Shown here: positions 55,201-64,000 of the stretch, in pieces
How positions within the stretch are numbered: the stretch's first letter is position 1
Layout: the number at the start of each line of letters is the position of its first letter
Origin: Porphyra umbilicalis
Lineage: Eukaryota > Rhodophyta > Bangiophyceae > Bangiales > Bangiaceae
Length of the DNA: 64,000 nucleotides
Assembly: GCA_002049455.2 (NCBI GenBank)
Contig: KV918933.1
Location: 1 to 64,000 of the forward strand
Direction of reading: 5' to 3'
The notes under the pieces: generated by a model
What the model was told of the DNA's origin: nothing
Database searches by the model: none
Seen by the model: the letters and a program-made list of their open reading frames with translations, nothing else
Program-made: the position numbers and the translations under genes

Positions 55201-58200
55201 CTCTCCGAGCGGAAGCCCTCCCCCGCACCCCACCCTGCTGCGTCCGGCGACGAGGTAGCCGCGTCGGGCTCCTTGGGCACGGAGGCAACCGCCTCAATGC
55301 GGCCGCCACGCAAGCGTCGGCAGCCATTTGTCCCATCTTCTGCGGACGCCCTCTCGGTTCCTGACGGTGGCGGTCGTGCGGGTACAGCGGCGGCCCACAA
55401 GGAGCTTGCCAGGCGGCCGCTAAAGCGGCCTCGACGACGGTCAGCGGGGGCGGCTCACGCCCCCCCCTCGATGACGGTGGCGTCCGCGGCGGAGGCGGCA
55501 CAGTCGTCGTCGCCTATGGCCCCAGCTGTCGGCCGTACGGGTGGCCGGTGGCCGCGCCTTGGCCCGCTTCTTGTGAGGCGGCATGGCGGCAAGGTCGCCA
55601 CGCGGTCGGCATCAGCGGTGCGGGGAGACCTCCTGGCGCTTGTCACCATCCGCAAGGAGCTGCGGCAAGTCGCGCGGCATGTCGCCCCCATGGTGACGCG
55701 GGCGGGAGCGGCTGGTGCGGCCAAGGGAGAAAGCGTGGGAAAGGAGGGTGGATGGCAAGAGGGCGAGGACAAGGAAGAGGGGGGCAACGAAGCGATGGAG
55801 GTCGTTCCGCCGCCGCTGGTGGCGGTGCCGCCAGCTACCGACATGCCTCTCTGCTCGTCCCGCGTCATCGCGTCGACAGCCGTGTTGCCTGATGCGTCCG
55901 CCGAGCCGGCGGCCGCGCCATTGGCCGCGCCGTCGGCCGCACCATTGGCCGCGGTGACCGCACCGGCTGGCGCTACCTTGCCGACCTGGTCGCCCTTGTC
56001 GGCGCCCTCGGTGGGGCCGCGGAACGCAGCTGCCGTAGCCGTGAAGGGCCCACACCCATCCCCCCACCTGCTCTCCACGACGGGGGCAGGGGCTGCCGCC
56101 AACTGGATTGCCAACGCTCCCCCGGCTGTGTCGTCTGGTTCCATGCGCCCCCGCCCCACACTACCAGCGACTCCCGCCGCCGACGATCCCCCTTCAGCGG
56201 CTTCTGCGGCGTTGGCCGCCGCTTTCCGCGCCGTGCGGGCGGCAACCGGCCGCGTCGCTAGTCCGGCGGCCCAAACGAGCGGCGACGCGGCAGCGGCGAT
56301 GGTGGAGGCGGCCGCCGCGCGTGGAAGGGGCGAGATCGACGCGGTGGCGTCGGTGTTGCGCTCCGCGCTGGCTGCAGTTGAGCGGCTGACGGGGGCAGTG
56401 CGGGTGGGCGAACGTGACACGAAGCCGGCAAGAGCGGTGAGACTGGCGCCATCAACCGGCCCCCCTCTCGACCACGTCGCGTCGACATTGGACCTGCCGG
56501 CGGCGACATCGGTCGGCCATTTTGCCGGTCCCCCGCCGCCACCGCCCGCGTCGGGTAGTGGAGCACCCAGTGCTTGCTACACTTCAGTCGTCCTCCGTGG
56601 GCGGTCGGCTGGCCGGCCTGCCGCTCCGCCACCGCCGCTGCGGGCTGTCGGCACCAACTCCTCCGACGTGGTGGCGGCCCATGTGCTCATGCAACTGTCG
56701 CGACCCTTCAATGGCGCCGGCACCGGCCCCGCGCAGCAGGGTGGTGTGCGTGCATACGCGGACGGGGCTCGGCGAGGTGGAGAAGGCACCCCCCTCCTCG
56801 GCGAGAAGGCACCCCCTGTGACCGCTGCGCCACCTGTGGCCGCCGCCGCTGCACGTGTTGACACTGTCTGTCCGCCTCGTGTACGAGCCACCTCTGCCCA
56901 CCAACAGGGCAATGCAGACCTTGTTGGCATCTCCAAGGTGCCCTCCGTGGTCGTAGACCGTGGGCACCCCGCTCCTCCTGCCGTCGCAACGACAGAGCCC
57001 CTACCCGCCCCTGGTCCGCCCACCTTACTGGGCACCGCGGCAGACATGTTCCCCACGTCCTCCGCTTCCCCCCTTGCATCTGGCAAGCACAGGCTGTTGA
57101 CGGTAGGACCTCTGTCGGTGCCCAGCGTCATCACAAGTGCGTCTGCTCCTCGAGCGGCCGGCCCAGCCACCGCCATGAGCGCCGTCGTGAGCGCCGGACG
57201 GACGCTGCGACGAGAGCGCGCACACCTCCACTCGACACTTGCGCGGGCGCCTGCCGCCAATCTAGCAGTGACCGGCGGCGACGGGGATTCGCGCCAGCCG
57301 CTCCGGCCCGCCGCCGCTGTGGTGACAGCACTGGGCGCGGCACAGGCGGCGGGCGCCACTGCTGCTAAGCGGCGACGGCGCTCGAACGCCCTCACGGCCG
57401 ACGGGGCCGCGGAGGTGGTAGTGCTGCCGGCTTCTGAAGAGAACTGCTGGCCGGTGCGGGAACGTCGCGGGTCAGTGACATCGGCGGAGGCTTCACCATC
57501 GCCTGTCGTGTTTGCCAAGTCAGGTATGGAGGCCCACGACCACCGCGGCGGCCTGCCGTCGCCACCGCAGTTACCGACGGAAATTTCTTCTCTGTTGCTG
57601 GCGAGCGTGGCGACGGCGGCCGCTCCGGTATGTGGAGGGGCGGCCGCATCCAGCTGCCGGCAACAGCCCGCAGCGGCGGCGGCGCTGCTTTCTTCACCCG
57701 TCACCCCGCACGCGTCGCAGACAGCGCTACCCAAGGCGGCGACCGTCAAGGTGTTGTCGGCCAACGTAGCGCCGTCAAAGGTGACACCCGTTGACGTGGT
57801 GCCTACTACAAGGACCCTGACGCATCTGGTGGAGGCGACACCCGCCACCGGTCTGGCCGCGGCCGTGGCGGCTGCGGCTGTCGCCGCCGAGTCCTCGCCT
57901 CGTGCCCAACCGTCCTGCACCACACCATTGGCGCCCATTCCCCCCTTTCCTCCTGCATCTCCGCCCATGGCCACCGCCGTGTGGACATCGCGCCTAACCA
58001 CCGTCGCCACCGTCCCCGGTTTCATCACCGCCCCCGGCTTCGTCACCACGCTCGTCGACGATGACAGGCGACCGTGGTCGACCGCCCCCGCCGACGAACC
58101 CGGAGTGGTTGCCGCCGCGCTATCCGACGCGGTTCTGCATGCGCACATACCGCGGGGGGAGCTTCCTCTGGCGCAGCTGTTGGCATGGGCGGCCGCGGCC

Positions 58201-61200
58201 GCTGCGACAGCCGCCTCGACGGTGAGGGCCGGTGGGAAGCAGACGCGTGGTCGAGGGGGCAAGCGTCGACCGCGACAAGCGCCGCCCGAGACGCTCGCCA
58301 AGCCGCCGCCACCACATCTGCCGCTGGTTCATCTGGCGGCGACGGCCAAGAAGGTTGGCTTTGCTCACCTGGAGACCACGGATGTGGACGTGGCGGGCAG
58401 CAGCGTGAGCGGCGGAGTTGTTGCGGTCGACATGAGGTCATCACCGTCTGTGTTGTCAGCAGAAGCCGCGGAGCCGCTGTCGTCGGTGTCAGATGGCGAC
58501 GCCTCGGCCGTTGTGCTCGACGCGACTGCGCCTCCGCTGTCCACCAGTACTGCAGCGTCCGCTGCCGCCAAGGAAGCGCTGGTGGCGCCCAAGGTGGCGC
58601 CGATGGCACCTGGTGATGGTTCGCCTGTCAATTTGGAGGGGAACATGGCGCGCGTGGCACCACTGTCTGAGGCCGACGTGGTGCAGCGCCATGTTGTTGC
58701 CTCCCCGCACTTGGCAGCAGACACGGCAGCCAAGACGCTTGCGAAGCCTGTTCCGGCTACCGCGCTACGTGCGCCGGAGGTGGTCGAGCCTGGTTCAGCG
58801 GAGAAGGTTATGGCGGGCACGCATGGCGACGACAAGGCCGATGGCCTCATCAACGCGCCCGCTGGGGTTCGCGCCAGCAAACAAGTGCTGCCGCCCGTCA
58901 TGAATTCATTCACCCCGCCGTCGCCGACGGCAGGGGAGCCCGACCTCCTCCCCTTCCCTGCCGACGCTAAGTTGGATGAGGGCATTGGTGAGGCCGCCGA
59001 TGGGGTTCTATCCGACGCCCCGCTCATGGCTGACGGCGCCTGTGGCGGAGATGGTGAGACGCTGACGGAGCTACACGCGTCGTTGACGGCGCCGCGGTCA
59101 CCGTTGCCGCTGCTGCCACCGCCGCAACCGAATAGTGACGCCACCGCCACTGTTGGTGGCAACGCCATGTTCACCGTCTGCCACGCCGGCGACAGCGGCG
59201 GGGTCGGTGACATGGACGCGGTGATGGTAGCGGCCGACGGCCATGTCAATGCGGGCGCTGGTGGGGATGCGGGGCGGAAAGCGACCGCACAGATCTCTGA
59301 CGGTGGCCTAGCCGATCTCGCCGGGGTTGGGCAGTTGAGTCCGGCTGGAAGGCCGACGGACGACACGGATGGCGGCGCCAGTTGCAGTGCCAAAGATGTG
59401 GATGACTCGGCTGGGCATATTGACGGTGATGACGTCGATGATGTGAGCTTCTTTTCTGTGCTCGCTACCGCCACTGCCGCCACCGACGATTGTCACGACC
59501 ATCTGCGTCGGCAGTCGCGGCCGGCATCCCTGTGGCGCCGCGCCCCGTTTGCCTGCGACGCCCGTCAGCGGCATCTGGCGCGGAGCCGGGATGTGGCGGG
59601 CCCCGCCGTCTCCGCCGATTGCCTGGCGCTAACCTCTGATGATTGGGATGGAGCGACAGCGGCCGCCGATGGGCTCGCAGCGTCGCTTCTGGACTGGCGC
59701 ATTGCCGAGTGCACCGCCGTGACATTGCCAGTGGCAGCGTCGGGTGGAGGCGCACGTGTTGCAGCCGCGCGACTGTCATCTGTGCCTCTTCCGGCAGGGC
59801 GCTGTCAGCGCCCATCACCATCGTCTACCGGTCGCCAGCGCTTCGTCTTGCGTGGGGCGGGTGGCCGGCGCCCCCGGCACGTCACGTACCGTGCTGTTCC
59901 TCCCTCCGCCAGAGGCGCTGTCGGTAGGGACCTCGGCAGCGAGGCGTCGGCGGCCACGCAACGCCAGCGACGGACGCTGATGACGGAGGACAGCGACGTC
60001 GACAGCAGCCCTGGCTTCGAGTCGCCGACGCAAGAGGAGACGGCACAGGGACTCGCGCGCTTGCCGGCTCCCCCGCGGCGGGCGGCCTCCCGCTCAACTC
60101 TTGGGTGTGGTAGTGCGGCGGTGCCGACGACGGCGACAACGCCTGTGTCCTCATGGCGGCACAGCGGGGCCGGGCAGCGGTCTGATCACGACATTCTGCC
60201 CCCGTTTCACGTTGTTGGCGATGCACCGGAGCACGACGCTCCACTGCGGCTGCGTCGGCGACCGAGCGCATTGCTGCCAGCAGCGGCCACGTCGCCACCG
60301 CTTCCCCGACCAGTCGCCCGCCCAGTCACCCTCGCGTACGAGTCCGATGTGTACGAGAGCGCCCACCATCTGGACGCCGATGGGACGGGGGGGGAGACGG
60401 CGGAAACGCGCCTGTGGCAGCCGGCGCTGCAAATCACTTCCTCTGCTCCACACTGGTCGCAGGCGGTGCACTTCGAATCGCAGCCGACGGCGGCGGCACC
60501 GGCCGCGCTGTCTCAGCCTTGTGAAGGGGGCGGCCGTAAGCAGCAGACCTCGGCGGCCGGGCCGGGGAAAGGACGGGCGACGTCGGGTGCTTTGTCTGGG
60601 CTGCCAGCTTCAGGCGGAATGTCGCGCGTCGGCGGTTTAGGCCGGGTTCAGTTCGCCCAGCCGCCCACAGTGGCCTTGGCGCCGACGTATGAGGCGCGCC
60701 GTACCCGAGCCGACGGACGTCAGTCGTACCTGCCGGCTGCCGCCGCACCGCCATCGCGGTTCACCGACGCATACCCCGCCGGGGGCCGCGCGGCCGCGGC
60801 CGGCCACGACCATGTCGCGGGGCTGGAGGGTAGCCACGTCTCTCTCCGGCATGCGTATGGCCGTCACGAGTACGGCGGCGACCGGCCGGCGGCGGGCGGC
60901 ACGTCCCGGTCTGACTCCCATCACGAAGTTGCGCATGCTGACAATGGGTACAATGGTCATGGTGATGCCAGCGGCGCCTATGACGATCGCGACCGCTACC
61001 ACGAGCAGCCGTATGAGCGGGGAGCCTGGCTGGCTGCCGTCACGGTCACCGGCACTGCCGGCCAGCGGCCCTACCGCACTCCAGACCCGCGCCCGCAGCC
61101 ACCCATTGCCATGAATGCCTCCGGGCGGCAGTCTACCTTCCCTCCCCTTCCCTCGTCGGCGGGGGGCCACCGCCCCGCGAGCCCCAGCTCTATCGGCGCG

Positions 61201-61593
61201 TCGCGCGGGCGCTGGCCGCGGACCCGAGGCGCTTCGGACGGCAGCGGCGGCAACTGGGACTTGGCGGCCGGGGGAGCGCTGGCGCACGGGCGCGACCGCG
61301 GGCGCGGGCAGAGACAAGGCACCGGTGGCAGCGACTACACGGGCGGTCGTGGGGGCTCTTCCAGCGCTTGGGGCGTCAGAGGTCGCTCTTTTCGTGGCGG
61401 GTTCACGAGCGGCGACGTCTCTCGCGGTCGGGACAACGTCGGCGCTCGTGGCGGGAACGCCGTCGGCCGGTACGGGGGCCGTGGCGGGAGGCCGCAGCGC
61501 GGCGGTGGCGCCCGCGGTGGCGTCCGCACCGGCGGTCCCGAAGTCAGCAGTGGCTACCACGGCGGCCGCGGTGGGCACGGGTCTTTTGGTTGA
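52276..61593 (+). CDS. very large low-complexity protein with RGG-rich C terminus (3105 residues)
   Basis: Not recognised. One exon of 9.3 kb without a stop, which in this composition is notable. The N-terminal 2500 residues are mostly Ala/Val/Pro/Ser with scattered basic, NLS-like patches (PARRSKRLRATPARL, KRRRRSNAL, KLRRSRQEAAL-type, RPLKRPRRRS), suggesting a disordered nuclear protein. A few more ordered segments occur, such as MLKDEIIVAGPPIVFDAAVL (about residue 900) and ARGDLLALVTIRKEL-like sequence (near 55620). From about residue 2850 it becomes rich in His, Arg, Tyr and Gly, and the last 150 residues are RGG-type (SFRGGFTSGDVSRGRDN; GRYGGRGGRPQRGGG), as in RNA-binding proteins. It ends HGGRGGHGSFG at a TGA (61591), but the same phase stays open and RGG-like for 126 more codons. 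The start at 52276 has a good Kozak context. Confidence 0.6.
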   Translation: MAAVTRGGDRGGVPSTAPAPSQVVSSSRPAVITPAVGANDGMRSTAVRAVVAPPATPLASNTAVTSASVTTAATTAAAAATTAVAAATATPAAAATAAAVPMMAPLVAPLAAPLTVSALAAPMPPRTGATLAAPSPSPRGVVALQSVRAIATPVPMVAAATPGTAAARVGAAVLPGVGAEGCASVLAPVAAAFDEAGRSPARVAPPSAPAAAVEASAADRRKGGPDSVVVAAVAAAVDAVNGLTSPSPSPRPVARLLPASPAGRAEAAARAPDAAAPDAAAVRASSGCVSPHVARVSTSIKESGGVPLAAPVLAPAVRHAPVVVDAASAVAAAKQVFLSNAATIAVEMGVAVRSPPAIRGVCVGGGLAPEDEADAMVVVPLGGGAATAAAPSAAGSAVDATTAGACGASAARGAAPPAGDGSRSSSQASVVVVQLQGETPRPTVAAGVAGASGDVPAMGPAAAPPVSATRHGDVPALMAVDNPAIAVAATTMLVAARATAPIAASAASGISDEMPERQHGRPPVVPSTSSRTGEAQNLSAAPAIIPLASRTPPAPALLPPICPPARRSKRLRATPARLVGAAAATSGQWASPRGPEHGEAGAPDSPSCATAASGVSPLAKGIVRGDTPGRRWTHALLPFSAGAPLLLSEQLPPPVAADTYSGVGAGGTASKRRRSGRVPQASSKIPIGGGGTVPGGDCHDDGVGGMRDGRTGGRVRAVRMMPDAVVMTFSDSTSSSPEASSSTPSSVSFDDGGSGNAGKRLRRSRQEAALAAAPVATLSSGDWDVGPLPAAGRAPSASASASVAAVVAASAAAAGPHALVAPRRASAWQAADCADRLSSADTTPTAVAAKAAAAALAAAATAEASSASVVDSAIAAAVAAAVSPRPPPPSPPMPPPATMDMLKDEIIVAGPPIVFDAAVLAVATKAAAGSAAAPILPLAGVKRGSGSGVMDLSPVVAVAAARGASPWAHGGLRHPLSERKPSPAPHPAASGDEVAASGSLGTEATASMRPPRKRRQPFVPSSADALSVPDGGGRAGTAAAHKELARRPLKRPRRRSAGAAHAPPSMTVASAAEAAQSSSPMAPAVGRTGGRWPRLGPLLVRRHGGKVATRSASAVRGDLLALVTIRKELRQVARHVAPMVTRAGAAGAAKGESVGKEGGWQEGEDKEEGGNEAMEVVPPPLVAVPPATDMPLCSSRVIASTAVLPDASAEPAAAPLAAPSAAPLAAVTAPAGATLPTWSPLSAPSVGPRNAAAVAVKGPHPSPHLLSTTGAGAAANWIANAPPAVSSGSMRPRPTLPATPAADDPPSAASAALAAAFRAVRAATGRVASPAAQTSGDAAAAMVEAAAARGRGEIDAVASVLRSALAAVERLTGAVRVGERDTKPARAVRLAPSTGPPLDHVASTLDLPAATSVGHFAGPPPPPPASGSGAPSACYTSVVLRGRSAGRPAAPPPPLRAVGTNSSDVVAAHVLMQLSRPFNGAGTGPAQQGGVRAYADGARRGGEGTPLLGEKAPPVTAAPPVAAAAARVDTVCPPRVRATSAHQQGNADLVGISKVPSVVVDRGHPAPPAVATTEPLPAPGPPTLLGTAADMFPTSSASPLASGKHRLLTVGPLSVPSVITSASAPRAAGPATAMSAVVSAGRTLRRERAHLHSTLARAPAANLAVTGGDGDSRQPLRPAAAVVTALGAAQAAGATAAKRRRRSNALTADGAAEVVVLPASEENCWPVRERRGSVTSAEASPSPVVFAKSGMEAHDHRGGLPSPPQLPTEISSLLLASVATAAAPVCGGAAASSCRQQPAAAAALLSSPVTPHASQTALPKAATVKVLSANVAPSKVTPVDVVPTTRTLTHLVEATPATGLAAAVAAAAVAAESSPRAQPSCTTPLAPIPPFPPASPPMATAVWTSRLTTVATVPGFITAPGFVTTLVDDDRRPWSTAPADEPGVVAAALSDAVLHAHIPRGELPLAQLLAWAAAAAATAASTVRAGGKQTRGRGGKRRPRQAPPETLAKPPPPHLPLVHLAATAKKVGFAHLETTDVDVAGSSVSGGVVAVDMRSSPSVLSAEAAEPLSSVSDGDASAVVLDATAPPLSTSTAASAAAKEALVAPKVAPMAPGDGSPVNLEGNMARVAPLSEADVVQRHVVASPHLAADTAAKTLAKPVPATALRAPEVVEPGSAEKVMAGTHGDDKADGLINAPAGVRASKQVLPPVMNSFTPPSPTAGEPDLLPFPADAKLDEGIGEAADGVLSDAPLMADGACGGDGETLTELHASLTAPRSPLPLLPPPQPNSDATATVGGNAMFTVCHAGDSGGVGDMDAVMVAADGHVNAGAGGDAGRKATAQISDGGLADLAGVGQLSPAGRPTDDTDGGASCSAKDVDDSAGHIDGDDVDDVSFFSVLATATAATDDCHDHLRRQSRPASLWRRAPFACDARQRHLARSRDVAGPAVSADCLALTSDDWDGATAAADGLAASLLDWRIAECTAVTLPVAASGGGARVAAARLSSVPLPAGRCQRPSPSSTGRQRFVLRGAGGRRPRHVTYRAVPPSARGAVGRDLGSEASAATQRQRRTLMTEDSDVDSSPGFESPTQEETAQGLARLPAPPRRAASRSTLGCGSAAVPTTATTPVSSWRHSGAGQRSDHDILPPFHVVGDAPEHDAPLRLRRRPSALLPAAATSPPLPRPVARPVTLAYESDVYESAHHLDADGTGGETAETRLWQPALQITSSAPHWSQAVHFESQPTAAAPAALSQPCEGGGRKQQTSAAGPGKGRATSGALSGLPASGGMSRVGGLGRVQFAQPPTVALAPTYEARRTRADGRQSYLPAAAAPPSRFTDAYPAGGRAAAAGHDHVAGLEGSHVSLRHAYGRHEYGGDRPAAGGTSRSDSHHEVAHADNGYNGHGDASGAYDDRDRYHEQPYERGAWLAAVTVTGTAGQRPYRTPDPRPQPPIAMNASGRQSTFPPLPSSAGGHRPASPSSIGASRGRWPRTRGASDGSGGNWDLAAGGALAHGRDRGRGQRQGTGGSDYTGGRGGSSSAWGVRGRSFRGGFTSGDVSRGRDNVGARGGNAVGRYGGRGGRPQRGGGARGGVRTGGPEVSSGYHGGRGGHGSFG

Positions 61594-61974
61594 GGCGGTG
61601 GCCGCACCGCCGCCACCATCCGCGGCGACTGGCGCAGTGGTCGCGGCGGCCGCGGCGGCGGCGATGGTTCTGCGGCTACCGGTGATCTGGTCGCTGCGGC
61701 AGCAGGCGCACCCACCAAATGGGCCGCCTCCGCCGCTGCCGCTGGCTGGGCGCCGCCTCCGGGCGCGGGTGGCGGCGTTGGCGGGGTTATGGCTGACGCC
61801 CACGCGCCGCAGGAGCCATCGCCGGGCGGGGGCTGGGCAGCCGCGGCCCGCGTGTTGCGGGCAGGGGCGCGCGCCAGGGAGCCGCCACTCGTGTCGTACG
61901 ACGAAGGGGAGGTCTCAAGGGGTGGCAGCGGAGGCGGCGGTGGCGGCGACCGTGGCGGAAAGGCACGTTGAGCG
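61594..61974 (+). other. in-phase extension after the TGA (possible readthrough or interrupted C terminus)
   Basis: After TGA 61591-61593 the same frame continues without a stop to 61969-61971, encoding about 126 residues with the same bias: GDWRSGRGGRGGGDGSAATG, then Ala-rich sequence, EPPLVSYDEGEVSRGGSG and a Gly-rich basic end. Either the TGA is a recent nonsense change (from GGA or CGA), or a sequence error, or it is sometimes read through. Confidence 0.5.
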
Positions 61975-64000
61975 ATGATGCAATGCACTTCTGCGTTTCT
62001 TGTGGAGAAAGGAGTTGGCCGTTCTTGTTCGTCTGTTCCTCCTCCATGTTGTGCGTCTGAGTATCTACGCACTAATTTTTACTCTCGTGTACACACTTCC
62101 TTGGTCTGCTTGGGAACCCCCGGTGGCAGCCCTTCGGAGGGGTGATGCGACACCCTTGTCCAGCAGCTTGCAACTCTCGTGCTTGCATGCTTTTAGTTCC
62201 GCCTGTAACACTGGTAGTTGTGTTCCGTTTGGCGCGTTACATGAGTGCCCACCTTTGCGGTCGCCGCTGCTGTGGGTAGCTGCTCCGCACACGGCGGTGC
62301 GGCAAGGTCGTGATTATCAAAATCGAGCAGGTGAGGCGCAAACCTAGCCCCGCCGGAGAGAAAAGCGGCTCACTGGCTACCTATCCCCCAGGTCTCCCTA
62401 TGCACCTTACCTCCCACGTATTCAGAGGCTTCCCCTTCTCCCCCCTTCCAAAAGCACATCTGTCCTCCCCCCCTACAGTGCGCCGCTGCATCCTTGCACT
62501 CGCCGCGGAACGGCCGCAGCGACTTGGACGTGTCACCTCGTGCTGTCATGTCCACTGGCCGAGCAGGGGTCTCCCTCCCGTCACTGATGAGGAGCGGCCT
62601 GCACGGCAGGGGCGGCACCCCGCCCCCGCCGTGCAACTACCCGACTTGCCCGCACCCCCATGCAAAACGGGCCGCGGTTAAAGAAGTTGCGCATGACGAC
62701 GACGCCGACGTCATCATTGCGGCCGCATCCCGCTTGCCGGCGTACACCACGCCGGCCAACACGCACAACCTCGCGCTCATCCACGTTAACCCAAACGGCT
62801 CGCGGAGGATGTGGCCCTTGAACTCGGCGTCCACAACTGGCGAGGCGTCGGGGAGGAGGGCGTTGCCGCCGTCGGCCGACAGCCTTTGGGCGCCACCACA
62901 TAGGTCGCGCGCGCGTACGACCGACGCCCACGTGGTGTGGAGCGGCCGCCGCGCCCCCCGCGCGGGCATCGTCACGGTCGAGGACGAGGCGCGCCCGCGA
63001 TACGAACTCGGGTCCTGCGCAACGGCTAACCACCGCCTACACTCCACGCAACTCCACCCTCCCACCGCCGCACCGTGCATGTCCATACCCCCCGCGGCCG
63101 CACCATGCATTTCCCCCCCAACCGCAGCCGCCGCTCCCCGGGCCGCTCCGTGGCACTCGTCCGCCGTCAGTACGTCCCACTGTCGAAGGGGCGGCGCGAC
63201 GGCAGAGGACGGGACACACCGCAGATGGCGAGTGGGGGGAGGGGCGACGGCAGAAGCAGCGGCAGATGACCACAGCCGCGGCCGGCAGCGGCATGTCACA
63301 GCCGCGGCGACAGAAATGGAGCGCGTCAGTCGCGCCATCGCTGCGCCGCAATCCAACTAAGCAACAGACGGGGAGTGGACATGATACAAGGCGAAGAACA
63401 GAATGAGCTGGATGACAGCCCAGAACAGGAGAAGTAATGGTTGCGCTCGCCCGCATCACAGCCTCAGCCTGCGTCCGCCGCCGTGCCGGCGCCATAGGGG
63501 TCACTAAGGCGAGCGCGGGGTAGCGCGTACGCCAACTGCCCCCGCCAGCCTCCGCGCTGCCGGCGGCTACAACGGGCGCCGCCGCCACCACACACACCAC
63601 ACACCACACACCACGGTGAGGCGGAGGTTGTCCTTAAGGGTGCTCCGCCGACAACCCCCCCACGTTGACCTTGACGCAGGGACGGGCGGACCGCCGCCGC
63701 CCGGTGGACTAAAGTTGCACGAGCCCATCAGCAAGACAGGGCGCTGCAAAGCAACGGCACCGCCAAGAGGCAACGGAGAGGGACCAGACACGGGAAGCAG
63801 GGATCGGCACGTCACCCCCCCCTCCACCCCCCGCCGCCGCCACCGCGGACCCCCATGACGGCCTTGATATGGTTGCACGCATCCAGTGACAAAGGCCGTG
63901 GGGACGACGTGGCAATGTCCATGACCCGGGAGGGCTCGACGTGTTTCCGGGGAAAGTGGGTCGAGGGCGGGGTGGACAGCGAGACACAAAAAAGGCGAGG
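61975..64000. other. GC-rich terminal region, no secure gene
   Basis: 62000-62500 is non-coding. On the minus strand 62640-63010 has protein-like sequence (DAEFKGHILREPFGLTW; CVLAGVVYAGKRDAAAM) in a frame open from 63356, and near 63922 a second frame begins MDIATSSPRPLSLDACNHIK and reads KAVMGV before a G-rich run; the two could be exons of one gene entering from beyond the window, but I cannot join them. A short CACACCA-type microsatellite is at 63590-63616. Confidence 0.3.

Noticed and set aside
1-64000. tRNA, rRNA or snRNA genes
   Set aside because: I looked for tRNA B-box-like GTTCGA motifs with a matching cloverleaf and for conserved rRNA or snRNA stretches and found none that I could support; a dedicated search would be needed to exclude small RNAs.

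Overview
The window looks like nuclear DNA from a GC-rich photosynthetic eukaryote, most likely an alga; a bangiophycean red alga of the Porphyra/Pyropia type is my best guess. Reasons: spliceosomal introns with GT...AG borders and pyrimidine tracts, Kozak-like starts, mostly single-exon genes rich in Ala/Gly/Pro, a plastid-type DUF2854 protein beside eukaryote-only proteins (Gemin2, an adaptin-like TPLATE subunit, eIF4B), and a chromovirus-type Ty3/gypsy retrotransposon. The taxon is inference; nothing in the window proves it.

Layout. 1-13.2 kb is a very GC-rich gene island: a DUF2854 plastid membrane protein (+), Gemin2 (-), a TPLATE-like TSET subunit (+), an eIF4B-like RRM protein (-) and a secreted alpha-carbonic anhydrase (-). 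Three of these five are broken in frame exactly at long G or C homopolymers. 13.2-52 kb is a transposon and repeat island of more balanced composition. It holds a foldback element (13.25-13.63 kb), an unrecognised spliced gene (15.1-16.2 kb), a minisatellite (17.9-18.5 kb), unrecognised + strand reading frames (18.5-22.3 kb) and a JmjC-domain gene (22.9-24.4 kb). From 24.8 to 38.6 kb lies one CACTA/tnp2-like transposase pseudogene (copy A, - strand), split by a complete 10.2-kb Ty3/gypsy chromovirus (25434-35640, 5-bp target duplication) and by a 581-bp Tc1/mariner-like MITE (36531-37111, TA duplication). A truncated second transposase copy (B) is at 46.4-47.9 kb. Between 48.1 and 52.0 kb there are four ~714-bp copies of a non-autonomous element with Helitron2/HINE-like ends, two in each orientation; two nearly identical opposite copies have flipped the DNA between them. 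52.3-61.6 kb is one uninterrupted 3105-codon reading frame ending in an RGG-rich tail, and 62-64 kb is GC-rich with no secure gene.

The host genes have unrelated jobs (plastid membrane, snRNP assembly, endocytic coat, translation initiation, CO2/bicarbonate interconversion, possible chromatin demethylation) and do not form a pathway. The best biology is the nested transposon history, which can be read from target duplications and frame restoration, the Helitron-like family with its empty sites, the recombination-driven inversion, the antisense ORF inside the gypsy element, and the in-frame TGA that splits an RGG-rich tail.
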